64,000 bases of DNA from Trifolium pratense. Lineage: Eukaryota; Streptophyta; Magnoliopsida; Fabales; Fabaceae. The position numbers and the translations under genes were made by a program. The notes beneath the pieces are model-generated. The model was not told where the DNA came from and did not search any database. It was given only the letters and a program-made list of their open reading frames with translations. Location: contig NC_060062.1 in the NCBI RefSeq assembly GCF_020283565.1, positions 50,304,439 to 50,368,438 of the forward strand, in the 5' to 3' direction. Below, piece by piece: positions 1-10,294 of the stretch (within the stretch, counting starts at the first letter, position 1; the number at the start of each line of letters is the position of its first letter).

Positions 1-429
1 ATTGGAGATTGTTTGAGTGTATATTTTAGGTGCAAGTATGTATATATGTTATATGGTGACAAGAATTAAATTAAATTTGTTCGAAAACACGAGCCTAATT
101 TATAGTCATTCATTTCAAAAAATAAAATAAAGAAAAAATTCAAGATGATCATGGAAGTCATTCAAGATATTACTGAAATCACTATCAAGAAGAAATTGAA
201 GAGTATGGATCCAAAAAATAAGGGCAACGTCAACGGAGACAGCGAAGACAATAATATATTTTGTACTCTTATCGAAAAAGGGTAAATTATCGTTGCTTAA
301 AACTTAAAGGAAACCTTAAAAAATTTGAAGGAGTTGTAATTAAGGACGATGATGGAGAGATTGTGGAGATTGACCTCAAAACTAAATGAGGTTAATGATA
401 TAAGTGTTCATAATAATTAATAGTAATAT
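1..429. other. Intergenic, no gene recognised
   Basis: AT-rich sequence with short broken reading frames (for example a short acidic frame ending near 388). I could not assign any family. The last nine bases (421-429, TAGTAATAT) are the left target-site duplication of the next element. Confidence 0.5.
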
Positions 430-1499
430 GGATAAATAGGGTTTTACCCCCTGCAAAATAGGTCAGTTTTGCGTTACCCCCTGCAAAAAAATTTTTTGTG
501 ATTACCCCTTGTAAAATGAAGATTCCATCATTTACCCCCCTCAGTCGATAACATGGATGTTGACTGGACAAAATTGATGACGTGGCACATACAAGTGGAA
601 TGAATTCATTTTATATTTATTTTTTTATTGTCAATTCATTAATGATTGTATAATTATTATTTTTTTAATTAAAAAAAAAAAACTGAAAAAAAAGAAGAAA
701 AAAACGATAGTAATTGGGGTTGAAGGTTCATCTTCTTCAATATTGCTATAATTTCATCATTCTCTCCAAAAAAAATCAAAAACAACATAAACCTGTCATC
801 TTGAACGAAACCAACATAAACCTTCATCGTCACCTTCGCCGAAACCCACAGAAACCTTCATCGTCACCCTTGATTTTTGTTTTCAGATCTGGAAAATATT
901 CATTAAACCTAAAGTGCCGGAAAATATTCCTTGTTAACACAAAAAAGTTCATCAAACTGTAGATCTGAAAAATATTCATTAAACTTAAATTAATAACTCA
1001 AACCTTCATCCAAGAATCGAAGAGTTTTGGAAAGTTTAAATTTTTTGTTACTTTGGCTTAGTTTTGTATCGTATAGTTGTGGTTATAGAAGAGAAATAAT
1101 TTAGGGTTGTTAATAAGATGTGAAATTTGAGAGAAATTTGGGTAAGAATATTTTGTTGATTGTGTGGGATTTGATTTGTGATTACACCGAGAAGAAGAAG
1201 AACAAGAATGTTTATAAATAAATTCTATTAACAATTTTTTTTAATTACTTTTTCTTTTTGAAAAATTAATAATTATATTAAGTTATTTATCTACGTGGCA
1301 CAAAAACTTTAATAAAAAATGAATGAAAAGCCACACATGCATCCCACGTCATCAATTTTGTCCAGTCAACATCCATGTTGTCGACTGAGGGGGGTAAATG
1401 ATGGAATCTTCATTTTACAGGGGGGTAATCACAAAAAATTTTTTTACAGGGGAGTAACGCAAAACTGACATATTTTGCAGGGGGTAACCCTATTTACCC
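430..1499. mobile_element. Mutator-like non-autonomous element (MULE/foldback)
   Basis: The ends are long terminal inverted repeats of about 170 bp: the left end runs through C-rich tracts (TTTACCCCC, CTGCAAAATA) and the right end is their reverse complement, including the GATGTTGACTGGACAAAATTGATGACGTGG block. A perfect 9-bp duplication TAGTAATAT flanks it (421-429 and 1500-1508), the hallmark of Mutator-type transposition. The interior (about 700-1250) has no transposase and only a chance 82-codon frame, so the element depends on a transposase elsewhere. Confidence 0.88.
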
Positions 1500-1508
1500 T
1501 AGTAATAT

Positions 1509-1775
1509 TTAAAATCATATTGTTTAAACATTGTTTAGAGAGATTTGTGAAGACAGGATAATATGGAAAGAAGAGCATAACGACCTAATGAGCATAAGTT
1601 ACTTTCAAAATATAAATCGCAGTTGCCAATTACATCCTCGATATTATTTTTTTTTGCTCTAAAAGAGTGTATGCTCCTCCCATACACTATAAATGATTAA
1701 ATCTACCACTCTATTTTGCACTCCTTTGAAAACTTCTTAAACAATATATATAAAATACTAATTACACCTCATAAG
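1509..1775. other. Short AT-rich spacer
   Basis: No gene seen. It ends with ATAAG (1771-1775), the left target-site duplication of the adjacent LTR retrotransposon. Confidence 0.5.
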
Positions 1776-1929
1776 TGATGACGGATCGTCACACTCTCTA
1801 ATCCATGCCTATTTTAGCAATATTTAATGCATTTTAGTAGGTTTTAAGCAATAAATGTAAGAGAAATCTATTCATAAACATGATTACTCGTGTTGCAAGA
1901 AAACAAGAAAATTGCAGGAAGTTGCTGTA

Positions 1930-2275
1930 GTTCACTACGCTGGGGGCGTAGCCCATCACGCGCTGCGTGATGGAGATCACAGAGAGCCAAGTTTTTCACC
2001 ATGATCACACGCGACGTGATGCCTACTACGCGCGGCGTGAAGCTTTGATCAGAATTTGGATTGCTCTCTGACTTGATCACGCGCGGCGTGAAGGAAGGAA
2101 GGATAACTACGCCGGGGGCGTGGAGCTATCACGCGCGGCGTGAAGGATGCAGAGTTGGAGATCAGAGACCTCAGATTTGATCACGCGCCGCGTGAGACCG
2201 TTACACGCGCGGCGTAGTTGAAGGATTTGCAACCACGCGCGGCGTGGTAGATCTGGCGCGCGGCGTGGTTGCGAT
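1930..2275. repeat. Cluster of palindromic CACGCGCGGCGTG-type motifs in the LTR
   Basis: About eleven degenerate copies of a 12-14 bp near-palindrome, core CACGCGCGGCGTG, spaced roughly 15-50 bp, in otherwise AT-rich DNA. The block ends immediately upstream of the LTR TATA box, where a U3 enhancer would sit. It is CpG-dense. The 3' LTR holds the same cluster at about 6326-6682. Confidence 0.85.
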
Positions 2276-2278
2276 TAT

Positions 2279-2285
2279 TATATAA
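2279..2285 (+). promoter_or_regulatory. TATA box of the 5' LTR promoter
   Basis: TATATAA followed by GG, directly downstream of the GC-rich motif cluster. The equivalent in the 3' LTR is 6690-6696. Inference from position and consensus. Confidence 0.6.
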
Positions 2286-3122
2286 GGAAACTGCATTTTC
2301 TGTTTCGGGGTTGTTGGAAAATCTGCTACATTTCATCTACTTTCTGGTTTTGGAAGCTTTCATAGTTGGATCCAGACCTTCATAGGATAGCTTCAAGCTC
2401 CTCAATAGCATGGATTCTCAAGCCATGAAGTTGAAGCTAGGACGCGATCGAAGCAACATGAGGAGCTAAACTCCTTGTGGAGGTAGGATCTAGGATAGCT
2501 TAGGATGTAGATGGATCTAATGTAATCTGCTCTATTGTAAGAATTTACTCTGTTTCATAGTGTTTACTTAATGCAATTCTTCACTTAATGCTTTATAAAC
2601 CTTCATTAGTGTTATAATGATTTTGAGTTAAGTCACGTATGAGAATATTGGTTTAATTTCTGAACTGAATTGCATTGAGCACTCGAGTGTTTCCGGTCGA
2701 GAGATTAAAACATAGAGTGTAGCGAACGATCGACGCGCTTTCATATCATTCGTTGTAGGTAGCTTCCACCCGAGAGATCGGGGGAGTATCGACAACGAAT
2801 AGAGTGGATTTTGACAAGAGATTGCGATTCACTAATTTGTTGATCCAGTTGTGAACACTTGAGTAAATTCATATGATACGGTAGATTGCATGTGATTTAG
2901 CTATAGACTAGGTGATTCCGATGATTCTACCTCGCTTTTCCACTTATTACAAAGCACGTTTTTCTACCAATTAATCACTCAAACAAACCCCCAAATTATG
3001 TTTGATTATTGCATGATGTTTATGAACACTGTTAGACTAGTTTAATCACACAATCCCTGTGGATTGATATTTTTATTACTACATGGTATTTCGTTCACTT
3101 GCGAAAAAGTCCATCAAGTTTT

Positions 3123-3141
3123 TGGCGCCGTTGCCGGGGAT
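3123..3141 (+). other. Primer-binding site, tRNA-Asp type
   Basis: TGGCGCCGTTGCCGGGGAT begins 6 bases after the 5' LTR end. It is complementary to the 3' end (…CCCCGGCAACGGCGCCA) of plant tRNA-Asp, the usual primer of Athila-type elements. Confidence 0.9.
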
Positions 3142-3250
3142 TGTGATTGATTCGACAAGGCAATAGTGTTTATATTTTTTGTGTTTTCTTTGATTTCTTT
3201 GTTTTTACATTTTTCTGTCGAGAGCGTTCTACTTGTTTGCTTTCTTGTGC

Positions 3251-3343
3251 ATGTGGAGAACAGGTCCAATTGAGCTGGAATTCGATTCTGAGATTGAGAA
3301 AACAGCACGAGCAAATCGTAAAGTGGAAGGAAAGCATGTTTGA
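3251..3343 (+). pseudogene. Remnant of Athila gag N-terminus
   Basis: A 30-residue frame from ATG 3251 to TGA 3341-3343 contains a FDSEIEKTARANRK segment, which resembles the start of Athila-type Gag (an E-I-E-x-T-A-R-x-N-R pattern). It stops abruptly and the rest of the gag core is missing before the next ORF, so an internal deletion has removed most of gag between this remnant and 3431. Confidence 0.6.
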
Positions 3344-3430
3344 ATCATACAATCAAGAGGCACTCTTAACTAGTTGCAAGTTCTATAATGTCTTTCTACA
3401 AATCATTACCAACAACTAGAAGCTCAATGT

Positions 3431-4705
3431 ATGGTGCAAGCAACCTTTCAAAATAATCCTCATTTCAACACCTACAATCTTGGAGTGAAGAATCACATGA
3501 ATTGTTCTTATGGAGCTAATCCAAATCAAGCATTTCCTCAAGATCAACATTTTGAAGGTCACCTTGAATCTTTTGAAGACACTCTTATCTTAGCCATGAA
3601 GATGACTCAAGGCAATTTTGAGGTGATGAAGGCAAACCAAGAAGTGTCAAGCGAACGTCATGAAGCCTCCATAAAAAATCTCGAAAACCAAATGGGTCAA
3701 CTAGCAAGGCAAGTATCTTCTCTACAAACTCAAAGTGGTTTTTGTGGAAACACCACGGATCCTCGTAATGAAAGTTGTAATTCCATTAATTTGAGGAGTA
3801 GAGAAGTTTCATCACAAAAAGTAGTGGAGAATCCTAAGAAGGATGAGAGTAAAAATGGTGTAGTTGAAAAGATGAGGGATGGTGTAGTTGAAAATAGAAA
3901 AGAAAATAAGAAAGAAAAAAAAAATAAGGAAGAAAAAGCTTATGAGGGTGAAGTTGAAAAGAGAGTGGAGAATGAGTTTAGTGCCAAGAAAGGCAAGAAA
4001 CCTCTTGTGAAGGACCCCAAGTTTCAAGTTCCTTCACCATATGCTAGAATGCCTTATCCGAGGATGAAGAAGGTCAAGAACCAAGACCTTGAAGTTTGTG
4101 GAGTGGTATCCGAATGTTTCAAAGTGGAAGTGCTAGAGGAAGTGGTAAAAGATGATAAAGAAGAAGAGTGGGATCATGAGATTGAAATTTTTCTTCAAAA
4201 CTTGGATAACCCCCTAGAAGAGGAGAAAGAGCCAAAGGCGATAAAAAAGCCACCGGAATTGAAAGAACTTCCTCCTAAATGGAAGTATGTGTTTTTGGGT
4301 GGCGACTCTAGGAAACCCATGATCATAAGTGATTTGCTCACTCCACTAGAAGAGAATGACTTGTTAAAAGAAGCGGAGAAAGTGAATGACGACCTAGGAT
4401 GGGACTTGGATGGTGTGGTTCCTATCTATTGTTTGTACAAGGTGGCCAAAGACGAAAAGCCCAATCCGGTTGTTAATCCCCAAGAGTCTTCCACTTCAAC
4501 ATTGAAAGCTTCGGTGAAGAAAGGTTCTAAGAAATCTCCATCACGGTCTAGTAAGAAGGAAAGAACCAATTTGAAGGCCAAATGGGAAGGTCTCAAGAGT
4601 GATTCGGGAAGTGTGAAATCATTACTTATTGATATTAATATTGCTCCTTTGAATGAAGAGAACAAGAGGAGCCGGGTTGAATCAAAGTTGAAGTATCCTC
4701 CCTAA
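3431..4705 (+). CDS. Gag-derived ORF of the non-autonomous Athila-type element
   Basis: A 424-residue open frame. Near residues 78-98 it carries a coiled-coil-like NLENQMGQLARQVSSLQ motif followed by LRSREV, typical of the C-terminal part of Athila/gypsy Gag upstream of the protease. Residues 125-190 are extremely Lys/Glu-rich, and the C-terminal third is charged, with KYPP at the very end. There is no CCHC zinc knuckle and no protease DSG motif, and the frame ends where pol would begin. It may be a retained structural protein or drifted sequence. The long open frame argues for recent activity or selection, while the missing gag core argues against a fully functional Gag. Confidence 0.75.
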   Translation: MVQATFQNNPHFNTYNLGVKNHMNCSYGANPNQAFPQDQHFEGHLESFEDTLILAMKMTQGNFEVMKANQEVSSERHEASIKNLENQMGQLARQVSSLQTQSGFCGNTTDPRNESCNSINLRSREVSSQKVVENPKKDESKNGVVEKMRDGVVENRKENKKEKKNKEEKAYEGEVEKRVENEFSAKKGKKPLVKDPKFQVPSPYARMPYPRMKKVKNQDLEVCGVVSECFKVEVLEEVVKDDKEEEWDHEIEIFLQNLDNPLEEEKEPKAIKKPPELKELPPKWKYVFLGGDSRKPMIISDLLTPLEENDLLKEAEKVNDDLGWDLDGVVPIYCLYKVAKDEKPNPVVNPQESSTSTLKASVKKGSKKSPSRSSKKERTNLKAKWEGLKSDSGSVKSLLIDINIAPLNEENKRSRVESKLKYPP

Positions 4706-6166
4706 CTTGTGATGATGAAGCGTCAAGCTAATGACGAGAAAGAAGCGCTTCATGGGAGGCAACCCATGAGTTTACGGTCCTTTCTTCCCTTTCACTCTTA
4801 TGCTACTTTATGAATAATTGTTTGATGTTCCTTTGAATTGGCTGGATGAATGTACTTTAAACTCTAAATTTGAATCTTTTTATGTTTGATTGTGGAATTT
4901 CTTTTACCTTTGGAATTTGTTTCGATATCTTGGCATGTTCTTTCTATTTACTTGAGTATCAATTGCTTGATTCTATCCGTGTGTAATTTGTGAAACTTGC
5001 AGTGCAATAGCTTGTTGCACTCATGTGATCAAGAGGCAAAGGAAGGGAACGCACACTTTTTGACCGGTTCTTTGATTCGACCCAACCGTGAGGTATTGAG
5101 CCAAACACTTCTCATTCTTCTATGTGTGATATCCACTCGTGTATTGTCTCTAGATTTTGCTTGTCGTCTTTTTATTTGATTGGTACTTTTGTAGCACACA
5201 CGAGGCATGTTCCTTGGTACCTTTGAGCTTTTTTTATCCACCCTTACATATAATTATCCTTTGCTTACCCAATTTGAGCTGAAAAAGAAAATGTTGTTTT
5301 GCAAAACCTTAAGAAATTTTTGATGAAAAAAAGGAATGATTTTCTTGGAGGTTAGGCACCTAATTAGTGGTTTATGCGCATTGCTCACCACTAAGTTTGA
5401 GGTTGCTCTTTGGAATTAGCAACAAATAAAGTTTGGGGTGAGGGTACTAGAGAACTTATACAAAGTTTTGATTGAAAAATTTCAAAACATTTGCAAGGCT
5501 TTAGTCATGAGAAAGAAAGAAGAAAAGTATAAAAAAAAATGATGAAAAATTGAAAATGAAAAAAGAGATGAATGAAAAAAGAAAATATATGTAGAAAAGA
5601 AGTACAAAAAGAAGTGATAGCCTTGAGTGCAAAAGAATTACAAAACTTTATTTGATGAATTGAAAAAAGTTCTCTAGTCCGCTATAGTTCAAAAGAAAAA
5701 GGGGTTTGGTTTATGAAAATTTTTGACCTTAGGGGGATCTAACTCCAAGTTTTTCTACTACTTATCCCAAAATGTCACCATCCACCCTAGCCAAGCCACG
5801 TTATAACCCTAAAAGACCTCTAAAGTGTGTGCACAAAGTGAACCGAATGAATTCTTAGACTACTTGCAAAATTATTGTTGACTTGCATTGATGTGTTGAT
5901 TTGAGTGAACTACCTTAATTGAAGGGTGTATGTGACTAGTGTGATGAAATCATAGAGCCTTGGTTGAAAAGTGTGAATTACTTGAAAATGCCTTGCGGGA
6001 ACGATTGTGCAATTGAGCATTGTTTGCAGGTGGATCATTGATCATCAGGTGATTCTCACGTATGTATGATTCGAGTGAATCTAAGGAAAATGCCAAAGTC
6101 TTGACACAAAAGCTTGAGGTAAAAGTTGTTTCCTTGAGGACAAGGAAAGGTTTAAGTTTGGGGTTG
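4706..6166 (+). other. Non-coding 3' interior of the Athila-type element, with polypurine tract
   Basis: No long ORF. The conserved segment GCGCTTCATGGGAGGCAACC lies at 4745-4764, A-rich sequence at 5500-5700, and AAGGAAAGGTTTAAGTTTGGGG (6143-6164) is the likely polypurine tract just before the 3' LTR. Confidence 0.7.
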
Positions 6167-7527
6167 TGATGACGGATCGTCACACTCTCTAATTCATGCC
6201 TATTTTAGCAACATTTAATGCATTTTAGTAGGTTTTAAGCAATAAATGTAAGAGAAATCTATTCATAAGCATGATTACTTGTGTTGCAAGAAAACAGGAA
6301 AATTGCAGGAAATTGCTGATGTTCACTACGCTGGGGCATAGCCCATCACGCGCTGCGTGATGGAGATCACAGAGAGCCAAGTTTTTCACCATGATCACGC
6401 GCGGCGTGATGCGTACTACGCGCGGCGTGAAGCTTTGATCAGAATTTGGATTGCTCTCTGACTTGATCACGCGCGGCGTAGCACTGACCACGCGCGGCGT
6501 GAAGGAAGGAAGGATAACTACGCCGGGGGCGTGGAGCTATCACGCGCGGCGTGAAGGATGCAGAGTTGGAGATCAGAGACCTCAGATTTGATCACGCGTC
6601 GCGTGAGACCCTTACACGCGCGGCGTAGTTGAAGGATTTGCAACCACGCGCGGCGTGGTAGATCTGGCGCGCGGCGTGGTTGCGATTATTATATAAGGAA
6701 ACTGCATTTTCTGTTTCGGGGTTGTTGGAAAATCTGCTACATTTCATCTACTTTCTGGTTTTGGAAGCTTTCACAGTTGGATCCAGACCTTCATAGGATA
6801 GCTTCAAGCTCCTCAATAGCATGGATTCTCAAGCCATGAAGTTGAAGCTAGGACGCGATCGAAGCAACATGAGGAGCTAAACTCCTTGTGGAGGTAGGAT
6901 CTAGGATAGCTTAGGATGTAGATGGATCTAATGTAATCTGCTCTATTGTAAGAATTTACTCTGTTTCATAGTGTTTACTTAATGCAATTCTTCACTTAAT
7001 GCTTTATAATCCTTCATTAGTGTTATAATGATTTTGAGTTAAGTCACGTATGAGAATATTGGTTTAATTTCTGAACTGAATTGCATTGAGCACTCGAGTG
7101 TTTCCGGTCGAGAGATTGAAACATAGAGTGTAGCGAACGATCGACGCGCTTTCATATCATTCGTTGTAGGTAGCTTCCACCCGAGAGATCGGGGGAGTAT
7201 CGACAACGAATAGAGTGGATTTTGACAAGAGATTGCGATTCACTAATTTGTTGATCCAGTTGTGAACACTTGAGTAAATTCATATGATACGGTAGATTGC
7301 ATGTGATTTAGCTATAGACTAGGTGATTCCGATGATTCTACCTCGCTTTTTCACTTATTACAAAGCACGTTTTTCTACCAATTAATCACTCAAACAAACC
7401 CCCAAATTATGTTAGATTATTGCATGATGTTTATGAACAATGTTAGACTAGTTTAATCACACAATCCCTGTGGATCGATATTTTTATTACTACGTGGTAT
7501 TTCGTTTACTTGCGAAAAAGTCCATCA
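6167..7527 (+). repeat. 3' LTR of the Athila-type element
   Basis: 1361 bp, same ends as the 5' LTR, with TATA at 6690-6696. It contains 21 bases near 6479-6499 absent from the 5' copy, lying between two CACGCGCGGCGT motifs. The right target duplication ATAAG follows at 7528-7532. Confidence 0.93.
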
Positions 7528-7532
7528 ATAAG

Positions 7533-8019
7533 TAAAAAAAAAATTTATCGGAAGCGAATGCAATTTTTTTGTATCAAACACGAATATGAAAAAATATATA
7601 TTCAATGAGATCACAGAAATTTGAGAAAATTACCATTATAAAATAATGTGAAAATGTTGAAAGCGAACTATCTAGAAAGCGAACTCTTATTTTTTTCATG
7701 ATATTTTTTTTTCATTCTTGAGGGTGAAAACATTGATTTTGAGTATAAAATATTGTCACTCGCTATTTAAAGGGCGAACCGAAATAAATTTCGCTATTTA
7801 GAATGAGAAAGTAATAATGTAAATTTAATGTGAAATATTTTTGTTGCTATATATACACACACGCGTTTTCTCATTGTAATAATGTGAAACAAACAAAAAT
7901 AGTATTAAAACATTTTTCAATATTATCTCTTGACAATTATGGACAATATTTACTAATAATTGTAACTGTAACTCGTAGCAAAAGACAGCTAACACATCCA
8001 TTTGTTGCTATGATTGAGG
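7533..8019. other. Intergenic AT-rich DNA
   Basis: No gene recognised. Several GAAAGCGAAC-like words recur (about 7550, 7660 and 7675), suggesting old repeat debris. It ends with GATTGAGG (8012-8019), the left target duplication of the next element. Confidence 0.4.
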
Positions 8020-8183
8020 CAGGGTCGGCCCAATAATCTTCAAAATTAAGTGAGGCCTAAAGTAAATTTTACTGTATGAGGCATTTGTTTGTGTGTATTT
8101 GAAGCATTTCGTATGTATATAGAGCCTTTTTGTTGGATGCCTAAAGCTAGGGCTTTAGTAGCCTTACCCTAGGGCCGGCCCTG
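8020..8183. mobile_element. hAT-type MITE (164 bp)
   Basis: Twelve-base terminal inverted repeats, CAGGGTCGGCCC at the left and GGGCCGGCCCTG at the right, with one mismatch. They are flanked by an 8-bp target duplication GATTGAGG/GATTAAGG (8012-8019, 8184-8191). The 8-bp duplication and CAGGG end identify a hAT-superfamily derivative. No coding capacity. Confidence 0.8.
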
Positions 8184-8191
8184 GATTAAGG

Positions 8192-9727
8192 CTAAGTGCA
8201 TGATGATACATCCATAAGTGTATTTCTATATATATAATCTTTCAATATTAATACAATTTAATTCATATTATTATTGCCTTATAAGATGGAGGGATAAAAA
8301 ATTTGATTTTTACAAAGTGAACTGATACGCATCCTAGAAAACGAACTACGGTGTTCCAGTTTTGCAATTTTACACACTCGCATCCTAGAAAGCAAACTAT
8401 GGTGTTTCAGTTTTGCAATTTTACACACTCGCATCCTAAGTAGCGAGAGTGGTAAAATGAGGTTTTCGGGGGGTGACCGTGACTCTCAGGGGTGCGAGAA
8501 GTAACAATCAACTCGTGAATCACTAAAGTGGATGGAGAATCTGGTAACTCGTCATTCTCGAAAAATTTCACATTCCACCCACCCTCTTTCTCGTCTACCC
8601 CAAATTTCTCATATGATTCCATCTTACGTAAAATTTTGTTGTCAAATTCATTTAACAATAATAACTCTCTTCGATTAGTAGATTCTCCGGCTAGTGAGTA
8701 AGTATTAATCTAATCTAAATAAATAGTAGCATTAGAGTAAAATGATATAAGCTTGAGAGGCTAATTTTGATAAATAACCATGTACATAATTATAAAATTC
8801 CAATTTCCATTTTTTAATGTTAATCCTGTTATTATTCGCAAAGATTTTCAAAATGATGCATTGTCTTATTTTTAATGGTCTTATTAAGAATGTTTTACCA
8901 AAAAAGTTCTAACTTATCTTACTCCATTTCAAAATTAAAAAGAAACGAAGTGTCAAATAAAGACAGAAACAACTCACAATCCTTATGAATATTATTATGG
9001 GGAGTATACTAATTTAAGTATTCATTTTGTAGAGAGATCTTAATTCATTGTCAAGGTATTTAATTGAGAGATTTTTCTTTAAGAACAGGAAATGAGTTGG
9101 TAGTTGGTCACATACATTTTGGGTGCAGGGTAAGGAAGTAACATTGGTTCCACAATCATACTCAACACTCAACCACCACAAACTCTGATGGATTGTGATT
9201 GCTTAAATTTCACATCGATTATGAATGAGAAAAATGTTTGATTTATAAAATATGTGAATTATAAACCTAATGCCGCGTTGAACAATCTCCTTCTCTTGCA
9301 GTGTTAAGTTCTACATCGACTATGAATGCGAAGTGCACCCCGGACCCCAACAACCTCTCCTAATAAAGGGGAAGCGTGAGTCACTGTCCGTGAGTAAAGG
9401 ACAATCACGTAAATTGAATTTTGATGGAGCTGGGTACCACTCCTCTCCACAAACAGTTTTTCATTTGCTTCTTTCTCACATAACAACAACATTACAACAT
9501 GTCTTTCGCGTAAATCAATGCCACATTACCTTAAATGAAACACTATGTTCCTGTTTTTTCTTCCTATTTTGGTATTTTTATGTTACATGTCAGTGTTTCT
9601 TTTTACCAATGTAGTATATTTACTTTGCTTTCTCTTTGTCTTTTTGACTCACAATGCTTTGTCATACAAGTCTCTTAACCGACAACATATTGTCCTTTTT
9701 CTTTTACTTATGCAAAAATATAAATTA
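8192..9727. other. Intergenic region upstream of the MCA gene
   Basis: No convincing gene. Direct repeats of a CGCATCCTAGAAAGCGAAC-like unit occur near 8330-8440. A region near 9211-9400 with paired ACATCGA(T/C)TATGAATG words may be an old retroelement piece. Only short chance ORFs occur. Confidence 0.4.
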
Positions 9728-9846
9728 CTCGCGCCGGTCTTATATATATAAGAAAAAGTTAAGTCAACAAAAGTACGTTGATGTATAATGTTAAACATCA
9801 ACTTTTGATTACTTTAACTTTTTCTTATATATAGGATCTGAGGGAA
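9728..9846. mobile_element. Stowaway-like MITE
   Basis: A 119-bp hairpin. The arms contain TATATATAAGAAAAAGTTAA on one side and its complement on the other, with degenerate CTCCCTC-type ends and flanking TA dinucleotides (9726-9727, 9847-9848), as in Stowaway/mariner MITEs. Confidence 0.6.
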
Positions 9847-10164
9847 TATTTTGATTAATAATACGAATTTTGAACTGGTTTAATGTGAAATTATTATTTA
9901 TGAAAAAGGACTATCTTATCTTATGTTAAAAAATGAAACTAGAATCAAAATCAACACTTTAAAGATTCATTTGGTTTCAGTTTCCAGCTTTTTATTTTTC
10001 TACTTAAATTTCATTTACCATGTGTTGTTGCAGTGCCAGTGTTTCTGAAAACTCAAGATCTTGAAAGGCAATGCTGTATCTGAGAAGTGAGAGAGAATCA
10101 ATCAACATCATGCAGAAGATGATTTCAGAGGCTTAAGCTGTCAATGCTATTTGTACAATCATAG

Positions 10165-10268
10165 GTAAATAATTGATTATTCACTAAGCTATCTATGATT
10201 TCACTAATCAAAATGGTTTTCCACACTTTATTTATATTTTATCAATGATTGAAAATGCAATTTTGAAG
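10165..10268 (+). other. Putative 5'-UTR intron of the MCA gene
   Basis: ATAG|GTAAAT donor at 10165 and a TTTTGAAG acceptor ending at 10268, 26 bases before the start codon. Leader introns are common in this type of plant gene. Inferred from splice signals only. Confidence 0.45.
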
Positions 10269-10294
10269 GTTGGAGTTGTGAGAGCTTATAAAAC

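Larger units (their letters stand above)
1776..3116 (+). repeat. 5' LTR of the Athila-type element
   Basis: 1341 bp, TG...CA ends. It has a GC-rich motif cluster (about 1930-2275), a TATA box at 2279-2285, and downstream R/U5-like sequence. It is 20 bp shorter than the 3' LTR, mostly through one 21-bp gap near 2087. Confidence 0.93.
1776..7527 (+). mobile_element. Athila-type (Ty3/gypsy) non-autonomous LTR retrotransposon, complete
   Basis: Two nearly identical LTRs (1776-3116 and 6167-7527) start TGATGACG, end GTCCATCA and are bracketed by a 5-bp target duplication ATAAG (1771-1775, 7528-7532). A primer-binding site matching the 3' end of tRNA-Asp lies just after the 5' LTR, and a purine-rich tract lies before the 3' LTR. 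The interior holds only gag-derived sequence. I found no protease, reverse transcriptase, RNase H or integrase motif, so it would need enzymes from an autonomous relative. The tRNA-Asp primer and the motif around 4745-4765 (GCGCTTCATGGGAGGCAACC) are typical of Athila-type elements. The LTRs differ by eye at only a few percent plus one indel, so the insertion is fairly young. Confidence 0.93.

Noticed and set aside
714..962. 82-codon plus-strand ORF
   Set aside because: It lies inside the non-autonomous Mutator-like element, has low-complexity composition and no domain.
3123..3141. tRNA-like sequence
   Set aside because: It is the retrotransposon primer-binding site, not a tRNA gene.
3812..4027. 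Minus-strand Phe/Ile-rich ORF
   Set aside because: Antisense shadow of the Lys/Glu-rich part of the gag-like ORF.
9304..9751. Overlapping ORFs upstream of MCA
   Set aside because: Low-complexity, hydrophobic chance frames with no homology I recognise.
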